From assembly GCA_038380435.1 (NCBI GenBank), contig JAWZYU010000034.1:20253404-20317403 (forward strand): a DNA stretch of 64,000 nt. The letters run 5' to 3'. Each line of letters starts with the position of its first letter. The stretch's first letter is position 1. The notes below the pieces were generated by a model that did no database searches, was not told where the DNA came from, and was given only the letters and a program-made list of their open reading frames with translations. Shown in pieces: positions 22,525 to 33,814 of the stretch. The stretch is from Ryuthela nishihirai. Lineage: Eukaryota; Arthropoda; Arachnida; Araneae; Heptathelidae. The position numbers were made by a program, and so were the translations under genes.

Positions 22525-24482
22525 CATAGTACTCTTTTAGGGAAAAAGGAGCAGAGGAGACAGAATTATTTAAGTGATAAGGCACTTGAGCTTATTTCAG
22601 AAAGAAGGAACTGCAGGAATGCCCTTAATCAGTACCCTACTAGTCCTAATAGAAAGCATTACAAAGAACTTAATAAACGTGTAAAGGATCAGTTAGCTAC
22701 TGATAAGAATCTTTGGCTTGATGGCCTGGCTGACAAAGCTGAGGATTAGACAGCACAACAGCAGAGAGCTCTACCAGATAGTTAATGTTTTGTGTGGTAG
22801 AAAACGAACAGGTATACAGGGATTGAAGGATAAACAAGTTAAGGTTATAGAAGGTGAGGATTCTCTCATAGCTAGGTGGGCTGAGCATTTCAGTGATGTT
22901 CTAAACAATGTGGTTAATTCTACTCCCATTGTTTGCAATGATGATAGATGCATTGTTGGCTTTAATGTTGGCCCTATAACACAATCTGAAGTTAGTTTGG
23001 CTATTTCTAAACTTAAACTTCATAAATCCCCAGGGGTGGATGAAATTACTACGGAAATGTTTAGAGCTGGGAATGTTTCAGTTACCATTTGGATGACTGA
23101 AATTTTGAATAACTTTTATGATAAAGGCATGGTTCCTAAAGATTTTACCAGAGCTATTATTATCCCTATCTTCAAAAAAGGTGATCGCAGTTCTTGTGAT
23201 AACTATAGGGGTATCAGCCTACTCTCTGTTCCAGGTAAAGTTCTTTCCATGATTGTGCTTAATAGAATTAAGAATCTGGTTGATAGGCAATTGTGTGATG
23301 AGCAATGTGGATTCAGAAGTGGTAGGGGATGTGTGGATCAGATATTTTCACTTAGGCAGATTCTTGAGAAATGTTTAGAATTTCAGAAACCTTTGGGTTG
23401 CTAGCTTTGTTGATTTCAAAACGGCTTTCGACTCTGTTGATCATCATAATTTGTGGTTGATTGTGAAATCATATGGTATACCAGACAAGTTAGTTAACAT
23501 AATGAAAGCTCTCTATAATAACACTGAGTCGTGTGTGAGAGTTGGTAAGTCTTGTAGCAATTGGTTTATCATTACTTCTGGTGTTCGACAAGGGTGCATT
23601 TTGTCTCCTTTTCTCTTTAGTTTGGTTGTTGATTATGTTATGCGAAATTCACTTCAAGGGAAAGCTTTTGGCCTTAAATGGGCTGGAGATACGAAAATTT
23701 CTGATTTAGATTATGCTGATGATTTAGCCCTTTTGGCAAATGATGTTGATGAGATGAATTCTTTCATTCGAGCTGTTGATGAGACTGGTAGTACAGTAGG
23801 TTTGGTTATAAACAGAGAGAAAACTAAAGTGATGAAAATTGGTCAGGCAGGTTGTGATTCAGTTAATCTGAATGGTTGCAGTCTTGAGCAGGTGTCACAG
23901 TTTAATTACCTTGGGAGCTACGTAACTGATACTGGTGATGTGTGGCATGAGATTAACAGACGAATAGGTATTGCTGCCGGGACTTTTAAGAATCTATGGA
24001 GATTGTGGAGAAATAGGCGTATACACCTAAAGACTAAAATTAGACTATATAATAGTTTGGTTCTTTCTAGGGTTAGTTATGGTAGTGAAACTTGGACGCT
24101 GTGTAAACAAGATAACAGGAAACTAGATGCTTTTGATTCTAGATGCTTACGCAGTATCTTGGGTATTAGGTGGTTTAACTTTGTAACTAATGATGAGGTT
24201 AGGCAAAGGAGTCTGCAACCTCCTTTAAGCAGCATATTGTGCAGAGAGAGACTCCGCTGGTTTGGCCATGTTGCCCGTATGGATAATTATAGATTGGCGA
24301 ATAGGGTTATGAACAGTGTGCCTAGAGGCCTCAGAAGGAGGTGGAGACCTAGGATGCGGTGGGCAGACAATGTCAAACAAGACCTTGTTAGAATTGGTGT
24401 ACAGTGGCCGGATGCAGCAGATGTAGCTCAGGACAGATATGCTTGGAGAATTAAACTGTGCGGTCTGGTCGGACCTCCGTAG
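22525..24482 (+). pseudogene. RTE reverse-transcriptase half of ORF
   Basis: Begins LGKKEQRRQNYLSDKALEL and continues to the natural stop after KLCGLVGPP. Reverse-transcriptase blocks are in order: KSPGVDEITTEMF, IIIPIFKKGD, DNYRGISLLSVPGKV, CGFRSGRGCVDQI, DFKTAFDSVD, SGVRQGCILSPFLFSL and the catalytic LDYADDLALLAND near 23710; then the C-terminal RWFGHVARMDNYRLANRV. A 5-base loss near 22745 and one extra G near 23397 shift the frame relative to the 58-60 kb copy. Otherwise the two copies are almost identical, so this is recent. Confidence 0.92.
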
Positions 24483-24527
24483 CCTATGGCTGCTTGAGCA
24501 TGATGATGATGATGATGATATGAGCTG

Positions 24528-25328
24528 ACCATGATGATTACTGCAGATTTTTTTTTTTGTACCTTGTCATAGCTGTCTCCAATGGCCAAGTCTGGTGACC
24601 GAGTGTTTACCAGCATAACTCCTTTGGGAGGGAGACGTTTAGCTCTGAAAGGGGAGGTATCTTATGAATTATTTTATTTCAGCTAGCTCGTGATTGCTGT
24701 GTATAGGTGAAGAATTAGCGGATGATTACAATCCTGCTTGTTTGTAAAAATTTGAAATTTCTTAGCATCATGTGTTTGGTCTAATTAGGAGGATATAAAG
24801 GTGTTCGAATACCGGTTTTTTTTATGTGATTTAGGAGAAGACATTAGCTTTCACATATTTTTGATTGTGGTTAGGGGATAAGCGGAAGTTATCACCCCGC
24901 TTGCAACATATGTAATTGAATATTTTTTCTTTTCTTTAACCTTTCTAGAAGTTAAGAAAGATAGGAGTGCATTAACCTTTTTCATTGTGCAGTTAAAGTT
25001 ATGCCAATTTCGAGTTTGTATCAGAATGTGATACTAGGTAGGCCGATAACGCTAGTATACAGTTAACTATCACAGCCATTGGTATATATTTACACTAGGT
25101 TAGCTGCTACACACTTTTGTTAGGAGATTTAGGAGGAGGTACCTTTGGTTGTGTTGGAAAATTGTGTCAAAGTGAGAATAGATCGTCTTATCAAAATTTG
25201 TGTAAGCATGCTTTTACTTATTTATGTTCAACCATGTGTAAATGACGTGAGATGTGTCCTTTTATTCAAAATTTGCTCATCAAAATCTGTTAGGTCAAAT
25301 TTTTGACTCCCTTTGGAAGGGGGAGTTG
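24528..25328 (+). mobile_element. LTR retrotransposon internal 3' part with polypurine tract
   Basis: Immediately left of the LTR that begins at 25329 is GGAAGGGGGAGTTG (25315-25328), a polypurine tract as used to prime plus-strand DNA. The 800 bp before it show no readable domain. Together they look like the 3' end of an LTR element's interior whose 5' part is not identified; the RTE insertion at 20854-24517 sits within or next to it. Confidence 0.5.
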
Positions 25329-25382
25329 TGATGCCCCCTCATTCACTTTTACTTTACCTTAACCAGTTTTTCTTAATTTACG

Positions 25383-25751
25383 CCAGGCTCGTAATCTGTA
25401 GTTCCCAGGTTCGAGTCCCAGCTGGGTCAGCGTCGAGATTTATCTCCGCAAAATTCCCCGCCCTGCCCACGGTCAGTAGGGGACACCGATGGGCTTGGAA
25501 AGGCCGCCGTCCGTCGGATGGGACGTTAAGCCGTGGCCCCGTGTGCGGGAGAGCCATACCCTGTGCACGTTAAAGAACACGCTGGATGGCCTTGACGGGA
25601 GGCTACCATCTGTCTCCCAACAGCTGTTCCAGTGGGTCCCCTCCCCCAACCTTCTCTGAGCCTTCGGGGTCCATGTGACCTGGCCATTTAGCCCATGGTG
25701 TGCAAAAAAGTGCCGCTCAGAGGTAAAACAACCCAACCCAACCCAACCCAA
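25383..25751 (+). mobile_element. tRNA-derived SINE (family 1), 5'-truncated, 11-bp TSD
   Basis: Begins within the tRNA head at CCAGGCTCGTAATCTGTAG, keeps the B box GGTTCGAGTCC, the GC-rich body and the end GTGCCGCTCAGAGGTAAAAC, finishing with tandem AACCC. Perfect CTTAATTTACG duplications at 25372-25382 and 25752-25762. CpG sites are mostly intact, so it is a young copy. Confidence 0.93.
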
Positions 25752-26398
25752 CTTAATTTACGTTATACTTATCATTTTGGGGATTTTTAATTCATTTTTG
25801 GCATCAGAGCGCTCATTTCCAAGAGCATAGGAGTTGTGCATGTGCAACCCCGAACTTTCGATTGTTACCCGATAAAGCGCGTGTACAAGGACACGCCCTC
25901 TCTTGCATCATAGCTTGTGCGCTCGTCATTTTATGCAAATGTTTTTTCCAGTGCAACAACCACATGTTGCCAAGCCTGTACGCTTGTTAAACCATGACAC
26001 GTTAGTCACAGGGAGTTAGAGACAGAGTTAGTTGGAGTTTTTGAGTAGTTTTTGAGAAGTCAGTTGATGAGTAGATAGAAATGATGTAGTATCTTCTTCA
26101 TTGCTGTTGGTGAGTGTTTGAAATAATTTTGGAAATAAATTTGTTTGTTATATAAACCTTTTTCGAATCTTTACTATTTTTTCTCTTGAGCAATGTTAAT
26201 TTTTTTGATTAGAATTTGCATTAAAAGTTTGACAATCATTTAATTTTTGAATTATTACTCATTAAGTAACGCTCACTGGTATTCGAACCCTAATTGAACT
26301 TTATTTTTGGCAATTTGTTAATTATTGCCTGGTGCCTTACTTAACTATCTGGAGCTTGAATAATTATTGGATCAGACAAAGGGTCCAAACTTCAAAAG

Positions 26399-26783
26399 GG
26401 GTGGGGTTGGCTCAGTCGGTAGCACACCAGGCTCGTAATCTGCAGTTCCCAGGTTCGAGTCCCAGCTGGGTCAGCGTTGAGATTTATCTCCACAAAATTC
26501 CTCGCCCTGCCCACGGTCAGTAGGGGACACCGACGGGCTTGAAAAGGCCGCCGTCCGTCAGATGGGACGTTAAGCCGTGGCCCTGTGTGCGGGACAGCCA
26601 TACCCTGTGCACGTTAAAGAACACGCTAGATGGCCTTGACGGGAGGCTACCATCTGTCTCCCAACAGCTGTTCCAGTGGGTCCCCTCCCCAACCTTCTCT
26701 GAGCCTTCGGGGTCCTTGTGACCTGGCCATTTAGCCCATGGTGTGCAAAAAAGTGCCGCTCAGAGGTAAAACAACAACAACAA
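26399..26783 (+). mobile_element. tRNA-derived SINE (family 1), full-length, 14-bp TSD
   Basis: Complete head GGGGTTGGCTCAGTCGGTAG (A box) and CCCAGGTTCGAGTCCC (B box), body, and a tail of AAC repeats in place of AACCC. CCAAACTTCAAAAG flanks both ends (26385-26398 and 26784-26797). A good reference copy for the family. Confidence 0.95.
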
Positions 26784-26875
26784 CCAAACTTCAAAAGTAT
26801 TTTCAATTCTTTGGCCCGTTACAGAATGGGAGAAAAGAAGTGGCAGAAAGTAATTAAATCTTTGGAGCGTTACAT

Positions 26876-28102
26876 AAGTTATATTACAATTTTTTTATTC
26901 ACCTGGTGGGTGTATTTTTAGTTCATTTTCAAAATCCAGCTTTTTTTTTCACTTTGTCATCTACCCATCCCATCTGTAGGCTTCTTCTTCATTCTCCCAA
27001 CTATGAGGAAGGTGAAAATCGACATGTTTAGCACAGAATGTGGCTACATAAAAATAAGTGTTCCTGATAATTAATTACAACATCCTGAAGGACTGGTAAC
27101 ACTAATATTAAGCATCTTGATGGAAAGACTGCCACATATAAGATTTAATGAATCATAAGGAAAATATTAAGTGACTGTGCCAGCCTCAATATAGCATTAA
27201 TATAAAATATAGCTCATATAAAAGCACAAATATTTCATCAATGTGAACATCTTCTAGGATTTAATAACCAAGCCAAAAAGTTACCAGCTAGAACATCTGA
27301 AACATCATATTGGGACAACACTAGGTCGAAGGATGGAACATCATGGGCTGGCCCAATTGAAGAACTGGTAACAAATTTTAATATTGTTACATTGTGTTGA
27401 CTTTTGTAGTTAAAAGTTGATGTCAAGGTTAAATATGATTTAAATGAAATATATCTTATGTATTGCACATGTGGCACTTGTGCCACATGTGCAATACATA
27501 AGATATTGGTGAGTTATGGTATTGGTTAAGACGTTACACCAGTAAGTGACGTTAAGACGTTACACCATAAGATATTGGTTAAAACATTACACCAGTAAGT
27601 ATACCAAAAATAAAGTTCAATTGCACATGTTGACTGTGATAAGATGTTATAATAACCACTATATAATCATATTGGGAGAATAGGATTGATATTGTATACA
27701 GCTTATAATCGTGTTTATTAAATTGATTTGTAGACATTATTTTTCCCTCTTTTTCTTTCTTTTTTCGTTTGTTTTCGATTTTTAGAGACAAATGAAAGAT
27801 TTCTTTTCAGCTGGATAGCTACTAACAAAATATTAAGAACTGCATTTTCCAAATCTCTCAATAGTTTTAAAATTCCTCTGTAAAAAGGTGTTACATTTAG
27901 AAAATGGTAAATTTTATTCCTCTTGAAAATGATGAGCATTCCATATTTGCCAGAGGAGATATGCTATTCTTTTAGTTGTTTATGTTTCCTGTTGTTCAGT
28001 TTGAGGTTGTTGCTTTTAAAAATATTAAAATTTCAACAACCATAGCAAATTCTAGTTAAGTTCAGTAAATTATAAGCTCATATATGTAAAAAAATATCTA
28101 AC
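26876..28102. other. Intron with palindrome
   Basis: AT-rich and without coding signal except the structured patch at 27451-27601, described separately. Confidence 0.5.
27451..27506. repeat. Perfect 26-bp inverted repeat, 4-base loop
   Basis: 27451-27476 is the exact reverse complement of 27481-27506, separated by CTTG. To its right TTAAGACGTTACACCA occurs twice (27527 and 27551 regions) with a third variant TTAAAACATTACACCA, and ATAAGATATTGGT also recurs. No known transposon terminus is recognised. Confidence 0.9.
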
Positions 28103-28194
28103 CTGCGTGCATCAACAAAGCCCATGGAATAGAGAGATATTTCGCCAATCAGGGCATAATCTGGTACCATCATAGCCACAGTTCTGAACAATAC
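28103..28194 (-). CDS. DNAH7: Dynein heavy chain exon 8 of 11 (AAA1 C-terminal part)
   Basis: A 92-base exon encoding [20 protein letters not shown] then [10 protein letters not shown], with two bases of a Ser codon carried over. It matches the AAA1 small-domain entry of inner-arm dyneins, where [11 protein letters not shown] is nearly invariant. Acceptor CCTTAG, donor CAG|GTTAGA. The intron before it is the shortest in the window (about 0.67 kb); the one after is the longest (9.1 kb) and holds the inverted-5' RTE insertion and the LTR with nested SINEs. Confidence 0.95.
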
Positions 28195-28868
28195 CTAAGG
28201 ATTGAAGTAAAAATACAAAATACGTTAACAAAAAAATGTTTTACCTGTGGAACTAAAGTGGTATAGAAATTAATCATTTATAAATTTAAGCTTTATAAAT
28301 AAATATATAAAACTAATAGAACTTTGAAAATTTTAAATAATCTCATATATTAATGAATAGCTTCTAATTGGTCAATGCCTATTTAATGGACAATGTATGG
28401 TCAATATAATACTATCTAATATTAATAATCTTCAATATATTCCATTTTACTATTAATATTTATATAGAATAAAAATTTTAAGTAATATTTATCTTCCTGT
28501 ATAAATATATGAAACAAATTTTAAATTACACTTATCAAGATTGCCATAACACAGAAAGAATGATCAATTACCAGACATATTTGACAAAATTCTTACACTA
28601 TTCATAACTATATATATATTTATATAAAATTCAATTTTATTGAATAAACTGAGGATTTAAGTTTAAAAACATTCACTGAAAGAAGAAATTTATGTAGAAG
28701 AGAAGAATTCTGAAAGTTGTTAACTTAAAAATAAACAATTTAAACAGTAAAATGTCTCCACAGATCTTTAACATTTAAAAGCAAATATGCCACAGTTCAT
28801 TAATATTAGATATTAGCATTATGCATTTAAGTATAAGCATTTATGAAACAATTAAATTAAAATTTCAC
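28195..28868. other. Short intron between exons 7 and 8
   Basis: The only intron here without an identifiable transposon. Plain AT-rich sequence. Confidence 0.6.
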
Positions 28869-29159
28869 CTTCAAGTTATCTGGTAGTTCTTGCCTTCCTG
28901 CATACCCAGGATTCATGGTGATAAACATATTGCAGGTTGGATTAAGAGAGAGTTCTGTACCTTCAAAGATAAATTTTTTCTGGTTCTGAGAAATAGCATA
29001 CTGGATACAATGTATCTGTTGAGCAACTACAGAGAGAACTTCCACTTCAATACGATTGAACTCGTCAAAACAAGCCCATGCTCCTGACTGTGCAAGTCCT
29101 TTGAAAAACTTCCCCATTGCTTTATAATCCAAGCCATCAGAACAGTTGAAGACAACACA
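28869..29159 (-). CDS. DNAH7: Dynein heavy chain exon 7 of 11 (AAA1 Walker B and sensor I)
   Basis: The longest exon here, 97 whole codons, residues 323-419. It begins [19 protein letters not shown], contains the Walker B motif [10 protein letters not shown] (acidic pair at 354-355), [10 protein letters not shown], and the sensor I block [11 protein letters not shown] (Asn 405), ending ELPDNLK. All are invariant features of dynein AAA1. Acceptor ACTATAG and donor AAG|GTGAAA. No substitution is seen at any catalytic position. Confidence 0.97.
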
Positions 29160-29738
29160 CTATAGTAATAAAACAATTGAATAATAAACAAACAATAAAG
29201 GCAGTCTAACAATTTTATTGATATCAAATTTTCTTGCTTTATACTTCTTTTTTTCCTTAACACTCTTACAAAACAAAATGGCATAGTAAGATTATTTAAC
29301 ATACATATAATGACTGCAAATAATTTTTCTGATTATAAAGTATTATTGTGAAAAAAACTAACAATGATAAAATGAAAAGTTAGCAAAAATAAAAATGCTT
29401 TTCAATTGACTTAATTTAACTATGAGTTTCTTTTATGGCTCTACAGACATCAAAGTTGAATTCTATTTTTTTTATATATCTCATAGTAAATACTGAAGTG
29501 TTCTAACAGCCTAATGTATCCTTTCCTTAAAATTATTATAAGGTATAGGCATGGGGAACAAACACTTTCTTATCGATATTGCCACAGAAGAAAAAGTGTG
29601 AATAGACCATTCTATTGAAACACTGTTTTTTGTCCTCTAACAGCTGAGGTAACAACCACATTAAGTAATTCTGGATCCCTGGGCACTTTAAACCTTTTTG
29701 GGTACTTTCAAACTTTTTGGGCTCCTTAAACTTTAAAT
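29160..29738. other. Intron upstream of exon 7
   Basis: Nothing recognised apart from repeated TTTTTGGG phrases around 29690-29720. Confidence 0.45.
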
Positions 29739-29772
29739 GGATGGATGAGCTGATTTATCTTAGGAACCTTAG
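29739..29772 (+). repeat. 34-bp direct repeat, left copy
   Basis: GATGAGCTGATTTATCTTAG and its flanks recur with one mismatch at 30960-30993. The last 12 bases were used as SINE target. Confidence 0.75.
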
Positions 29773-30162
29773 GGTTGGGTTGAGTTGTTTTACCTCTGAG
29801 CGGCACTTTTTTGCACACCATGGGCTAAATGGCCAGGTCACATGGACCCCGAAGGCTCAGAGAAGGTTGGGGGAGGGGACCCACTGGAACAGCTGTTGGG
29901 AGACAGATGGTAACCTCCCGTCAAGGCCATCCAGCGTGTTCTTTAACGTGCACAGGGTATGGCTCTCCCACACACGGGGCCATGGCTTAACGTCCCATCC
30001 GACGGACGGCGGCCTTTCCAAGCCCATCGGTGTCCCCTACTGACCGTGGGCAGGGCGGGGAATTTTGCGGAGATAAATCTCAACGCTAACCCAGCTGGGA
30101 CTCGAACCTGGGAACTACAGATTACAAGCCTGGCGCGCTACCGACTGAGCCACCCCCGCCCC
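29773..30162 (-). mobile_element. tRNA-derived SINE (family 1), 12-bp TSD
   Basis: Reverse-strand full-length copy: the plus strand reads from the tail (GGTTGGGTTGAGTTGTTTTA) to the head (CGACTGAGCCACCCCCGCCCC). Exact TAGGAACCTTAG duplications flank it (29761-29772, 30163-30174). High identity to the 26399 copy. Confidence 0.94.
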
Positions 30163-30174
30163 TAGGAACCTTAG

Positions 30175-31065
30175 GAAACTATTCCTTATGTGTATTACCC
30201 TTTTTTGAATACAATGCAATATTTTATGCCACTTGTAAGTACTTACATTTTGAACAGGTAACTAATAAAAGAAAAATAATTAACAGTTAGTAACTTGTTC
30301 TAAATAATCAAATTTTTTGTAAATTAATTCTATTGCTGTTATCAATTTCAAATTTTTACATAAGTTAAACAATAATTATATATCAATTTCTGTTTAAAAT
30401 AGTGTTAGATCCTAGCAGTAAGGATCCTTTTTCTTGGGACTGGGCCCCTTGGCACCCATCTTAATCCGGGCCAAAGCCACAACTCTAGAATATCACAGAA
30501 CATACACAATTAACTGATCATCAAACAAAGAACAGTCCACATGATTCCTCAGCAATGACATTGCAAAAGAAAATGATTTATAGCTATCTCTGATATGTTG
30601 AAAATAACTATGAAAATTTTCAATTTCCCATATAAAATGCTTTATAATTTAATTTTCATTTTAAAACAAAAAGCTAACATTAATACACAAAATTTTGACT
30701 ATTATATATCATTATGAGCAAACAAATCTATTATAATACAGAAAAATTCATAACATTCTACTATACAGGAGCAGTCTTTCATTGCAGGAAACAGAAATGG
30801 GCCCCCACCCCAATTCTGTAATATGCATTAAAATGTAAATTGAAACCCCCATATAAGAATACATATATTACTTGATCCTCAAGCAGACAAATGCTAAAGA
30901 GGTCCAATAAGCTGGATAATTTAGTTCTCCAAATGTCTGTTTTTTGTTGGAATTGGCCAGGATGGATGAGCTGATTTACCTTAGGAACCTTAGAAAATTT
31001 TAGGTCTCTCAATTTTTCTAAAAGCATTTAGGCCTACTGCTTATGATCTTATTATCCACTAATCA
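30175..31065. other. Intron, right copy of 34-bp repeat at 30960-30993
   Basis: A GC-richer island near 30440-30490 (GGGCCCCTTGGCACCCATC) stands out but matches nothing I know. The rest is AT-rich. Confidence 0.4.
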
Positions 31066-31425
31066 ACAAAAGGGCAAAATGGCCAAACAGCACAGCTGTC
31101 TGTAAAATATGCTGCTCCAAGATAGTTGCCAATACTTTGCCTAACCTTACAATTACTTACAAAGTCAAACCACCTAATTCCCAAGATACTGTGTAAAATC
31201 TAGAATTAAAACCATATATTTTCTTGTTATCTTGCTCAAAAATTTCATTATCATTACAAATTCAGATAGGATTACACTATTATATAGCCTAATTTTAAAC
31301 TTTAGGTGAGTAAGACTATTTTTTCACATTCTCCATATGTTTTAAAATTCCCAGCAGCAGGTCCTATTCTTTTGTTTATCTCATGCTGCACATTACCAGT
31401 ATCTATCTGTAGCACAGTTCTCAAC
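31066..31425 (-). repeat. RTE LINE fragment
   Basis: Follows 58640-58995 of the young copy in the same orientation: ATATGCTGCT, TTTGCCTAACC, TTACAAAGTCAAACCACCTA, CCCAAGATACTG, CTTGTTATCTTGCT, TTCCCAGCAGCA, ACCAGTATC. No open frame remains. Confidence 0.8.
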
Positions 31426-32035
31426 AGAACTCAGATTTACACCTCATGAGCCCCTAATGGACCTTTAGGTGCTGGTTCACATCAAAGTGAATATATATAA
31501 GGTGGTGACATAAAGCTGTTTTACCAAGGTCATTTGAGTGTCACTGAGAGAGTGTGTCCCATGACGTCACAGTGGGGAAAGCTCAGCTACCCACTACATA
31601 ATTACATAATCGTACATTCTTTTGTGTCTTTCTTTGCTCTTCACTTGGCAAATTATTTATAGAGACCTGCTCTATTTATAGGCACTACCAGTTTCAGTGT
31701 CCCACATGACTGGATGTAATACTTCTGCTTTGCATATTGTTATCAGGGTATATATAATAATTTGTCCATCTGGTTTACATATAAAAACAGACTTCAAGAG
31801 TAAAGCATATGTGAGAAAAGGAGGCACTCTTACTAACTTGCACTTAGGCTCTCGCAAACCTCAGTATGCCCCTGGGCCCAATGCTTTAATCAGCACCCTT
31901 ATTAATTTCTTCTTTGCCTAGCAGTCATTGTTTATTTTTCTCATAGGTCACTTTGATTAAAAATTTCTTTGAACAATTTAAATCTCATAATTACAAAGGT
32001 CAGAAAAGAGACCTTAAAAATTCGATCACTGATGC
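31426..32035. other. Intron, nothing firmly recognised
   Basis: Contains TGACGTCA near 31563 within a mixed-GC stretch; no gene start is supported next to it. Confidence 0.4.
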
Positions 32036-33814
32036 TGGTCTGTAAATGGTAGCTAGGTAGTTACTGAAAGGAGAGCTAGGCACCAATCCCCTATAATGAT
32101 GCACAGAACTGGCCAGGCCTAGCAACAAAAGTCCAACTTTGCCTTCTCACAGTGCACACCATTAGCACCTTCCAAAAGAGATACTCTCTCTTGTGGAAAG
32201 GAACGGAATGGGAGGGCTGCAGATAGTGTGTGTCCTAATGATCTGGACTATATGGCTACTTTTCTTTTCTACCCTGCTGAGGAGTGGTCAAACACACAGG
32301 GTCCTGGCACTGACAATGTATGGCAACCTGAATGGAATAATGGCTCTGAACTTGATTACGGATCCTGAATTTGATGCACTGGTGGGCTTTTGTAGAGAGA
32401 AAATCTTCCGCTGTATTTTCTGTTTGTTTGTGGGCTGACAGCCCAGGTGAATAGATTCACAGGATAAATTTTATCAGCGGATGGATAATCCAGAGCAGAG
32501 GCCATCACAGGTACCAGAACTCTTGCTTCTATATGCATTGTCAAATCCTATATTGGAGTAAGTCTTCCATGTAGATGGTTTCAGCCTTTAGTAGTGGGGG
32601 AACAGGTCTTTGCCCCATGCCTGTGATTAGGGGGTTGTTTGATACTGTCAGCATTTCCTCTCTCAATAAATATAGTTTCTTTAAATATCCCGCTAGCCAC
32701 TCTCTCTCCACCAGGTAGTTGGAATGTGAGGACTCTGCACAAAGAATATTCTCTTGGTGTCCTCACACAAGAATCCCACCATTATAATTTAGATATTATC
32801 AGCTTGCAAGAGACCAGAAGGACAGATAAAAGTCATATTCTTAAAAACAATCTTAAATTTCTCTTTTCAGAAAAGGGAGATAAAAAGCATCTACAATGCA
32901 TAGGTCTGCTTCTCAGAAGACACACTAGTGATGCTCTTCTAGGATATGAGTGCATTAAAGGTTTCTAACAGCTAAATTTTGGACAAGCATTAAAGACTTG
33001 AATGTTATCTGTTGTTCTGCCCTCACTGAGGATGCCGATGAGAATGAGAAGGATAGATTTTACAGACAACTTTGGGATATTTTAAATACTGTCAAGAAAG
33101 GAGATATTACTCTTGTTCTAGATGACTTCATTGCCAAAGTTGGTACTGACTCTGACCTTTGGGGAGAGGTGATAACCCCTTTTGTATGGTAGCTGCAATG
33201 GCAATGTCTCCTAGAGGTAAGTAAACTTAATGGTTTTAAAATAACTAACACTTATTACAAACACTGCAGCATACATAAGTACAGATAGGTTTCACCAGAT
33301 GGGCTGCATAAGAATATGATTGATTACATATTAAATAACAGCAAATGGGTTAGTTGATATAGGGGATATACAGTCAGGTCATATAGGGGAGCTGAAATTG
33401 GGTCTGACCATTACCTTGTTAAAAGTGTTTTGCAACTTAAACTTAAAAAGTGTTTTGCAACTTAAACTTAAAAAGTGTTGTGCAAAGATTAAGAAATTTA
33501 CCTTTAACACTGAAGCTTTGAAAGACCCAGTTATAAATAAAGCTAACCATGATAGGTTCATGACACACTACTGATGCTCTTCTAGGATATGAGTGCATTA
33601 ATAAAAGGTTTCTTACAGCAAAATTTCAGACAAGCGTTAAAGACCTGAATGTTATCTGCTGTTATGCCCCCACTGAGGATGCCGATGAGGATGAGAAGGA
33701 TAGGTTTTATGAACAACTTCAGGATATTTTGGATTCTGTCAAGAAAGGAGATATTACCCTTGTTCTTGGTGACTTCAATGCCAAAGTTGGTACTACTCTG
33801 ACCTTTGGGGAGGG

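Larger units (their letters stand above)
20854..24517 (+). mobile_element. RTE-type LINE with inverted 5' half (twin priming)
   Basis: One insertion, two oppositely oriented halves. The 5' half (5' UTR and endonuclease) is on the minus strand, 22520 down to 20854; the 3' half (reverse transcriptase to the (GAT)n tail) is on the plus strand, 22525 to 24517. In the unbroken copy at 58397-61828 the two halves join at AGTACT; both halves here end on that hexamer. Perfect ATATGAGCTG copies flank the whole (20844-20853 and 24518-24527). This is the layout produced by twin-primed reverse transcription. Orientation given is that of the 3' half. Confidence 0.9.
25329..26875 (+). mobile_element. LTR family A (3' LTR) carrying two SINEs
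   Basis: Opens TGATGCCCCCTCATTCACTT and closes CTTTGGAGCGTTACA. Between these the sequence is colinear with 40475-41211 (CATGTGCAACCCC, GGACACGCCCTC, CATAGCTTGTG, TTGCCTGGTGCC, GGATCAGACAAAGGGTCCAA) once the SINEs at 25383-25751 and 26399-26783 are removed. The adjoining polypurine tract identifies it as a 3' LTR and not a solo LTR. The last 60 bp contain an extra GTTACA, so the precise end is uncertain. Confidence 0.75.

Noticed and set aside
17309..25328. 5' and 3' LTRs (17309 and 25329) of one element
   Set aside because: Dynein exon 9 lies between them and no primer-binding site follows 18073.
29717..30165. Overlapping 70-110-codon frames as proteins (also at 25.4, 26.4, 50.8 and 54.1 kb)
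   Set aside because: They are translations of the GC-rich SINE body, which lacks stops by composition; the same frames recur wherever the SINE does.
31555..31575. CRE-like promoter (TGACGTCA)
   Set aside because: A single 8-mer in an intron with no transcript start or gene beside it.
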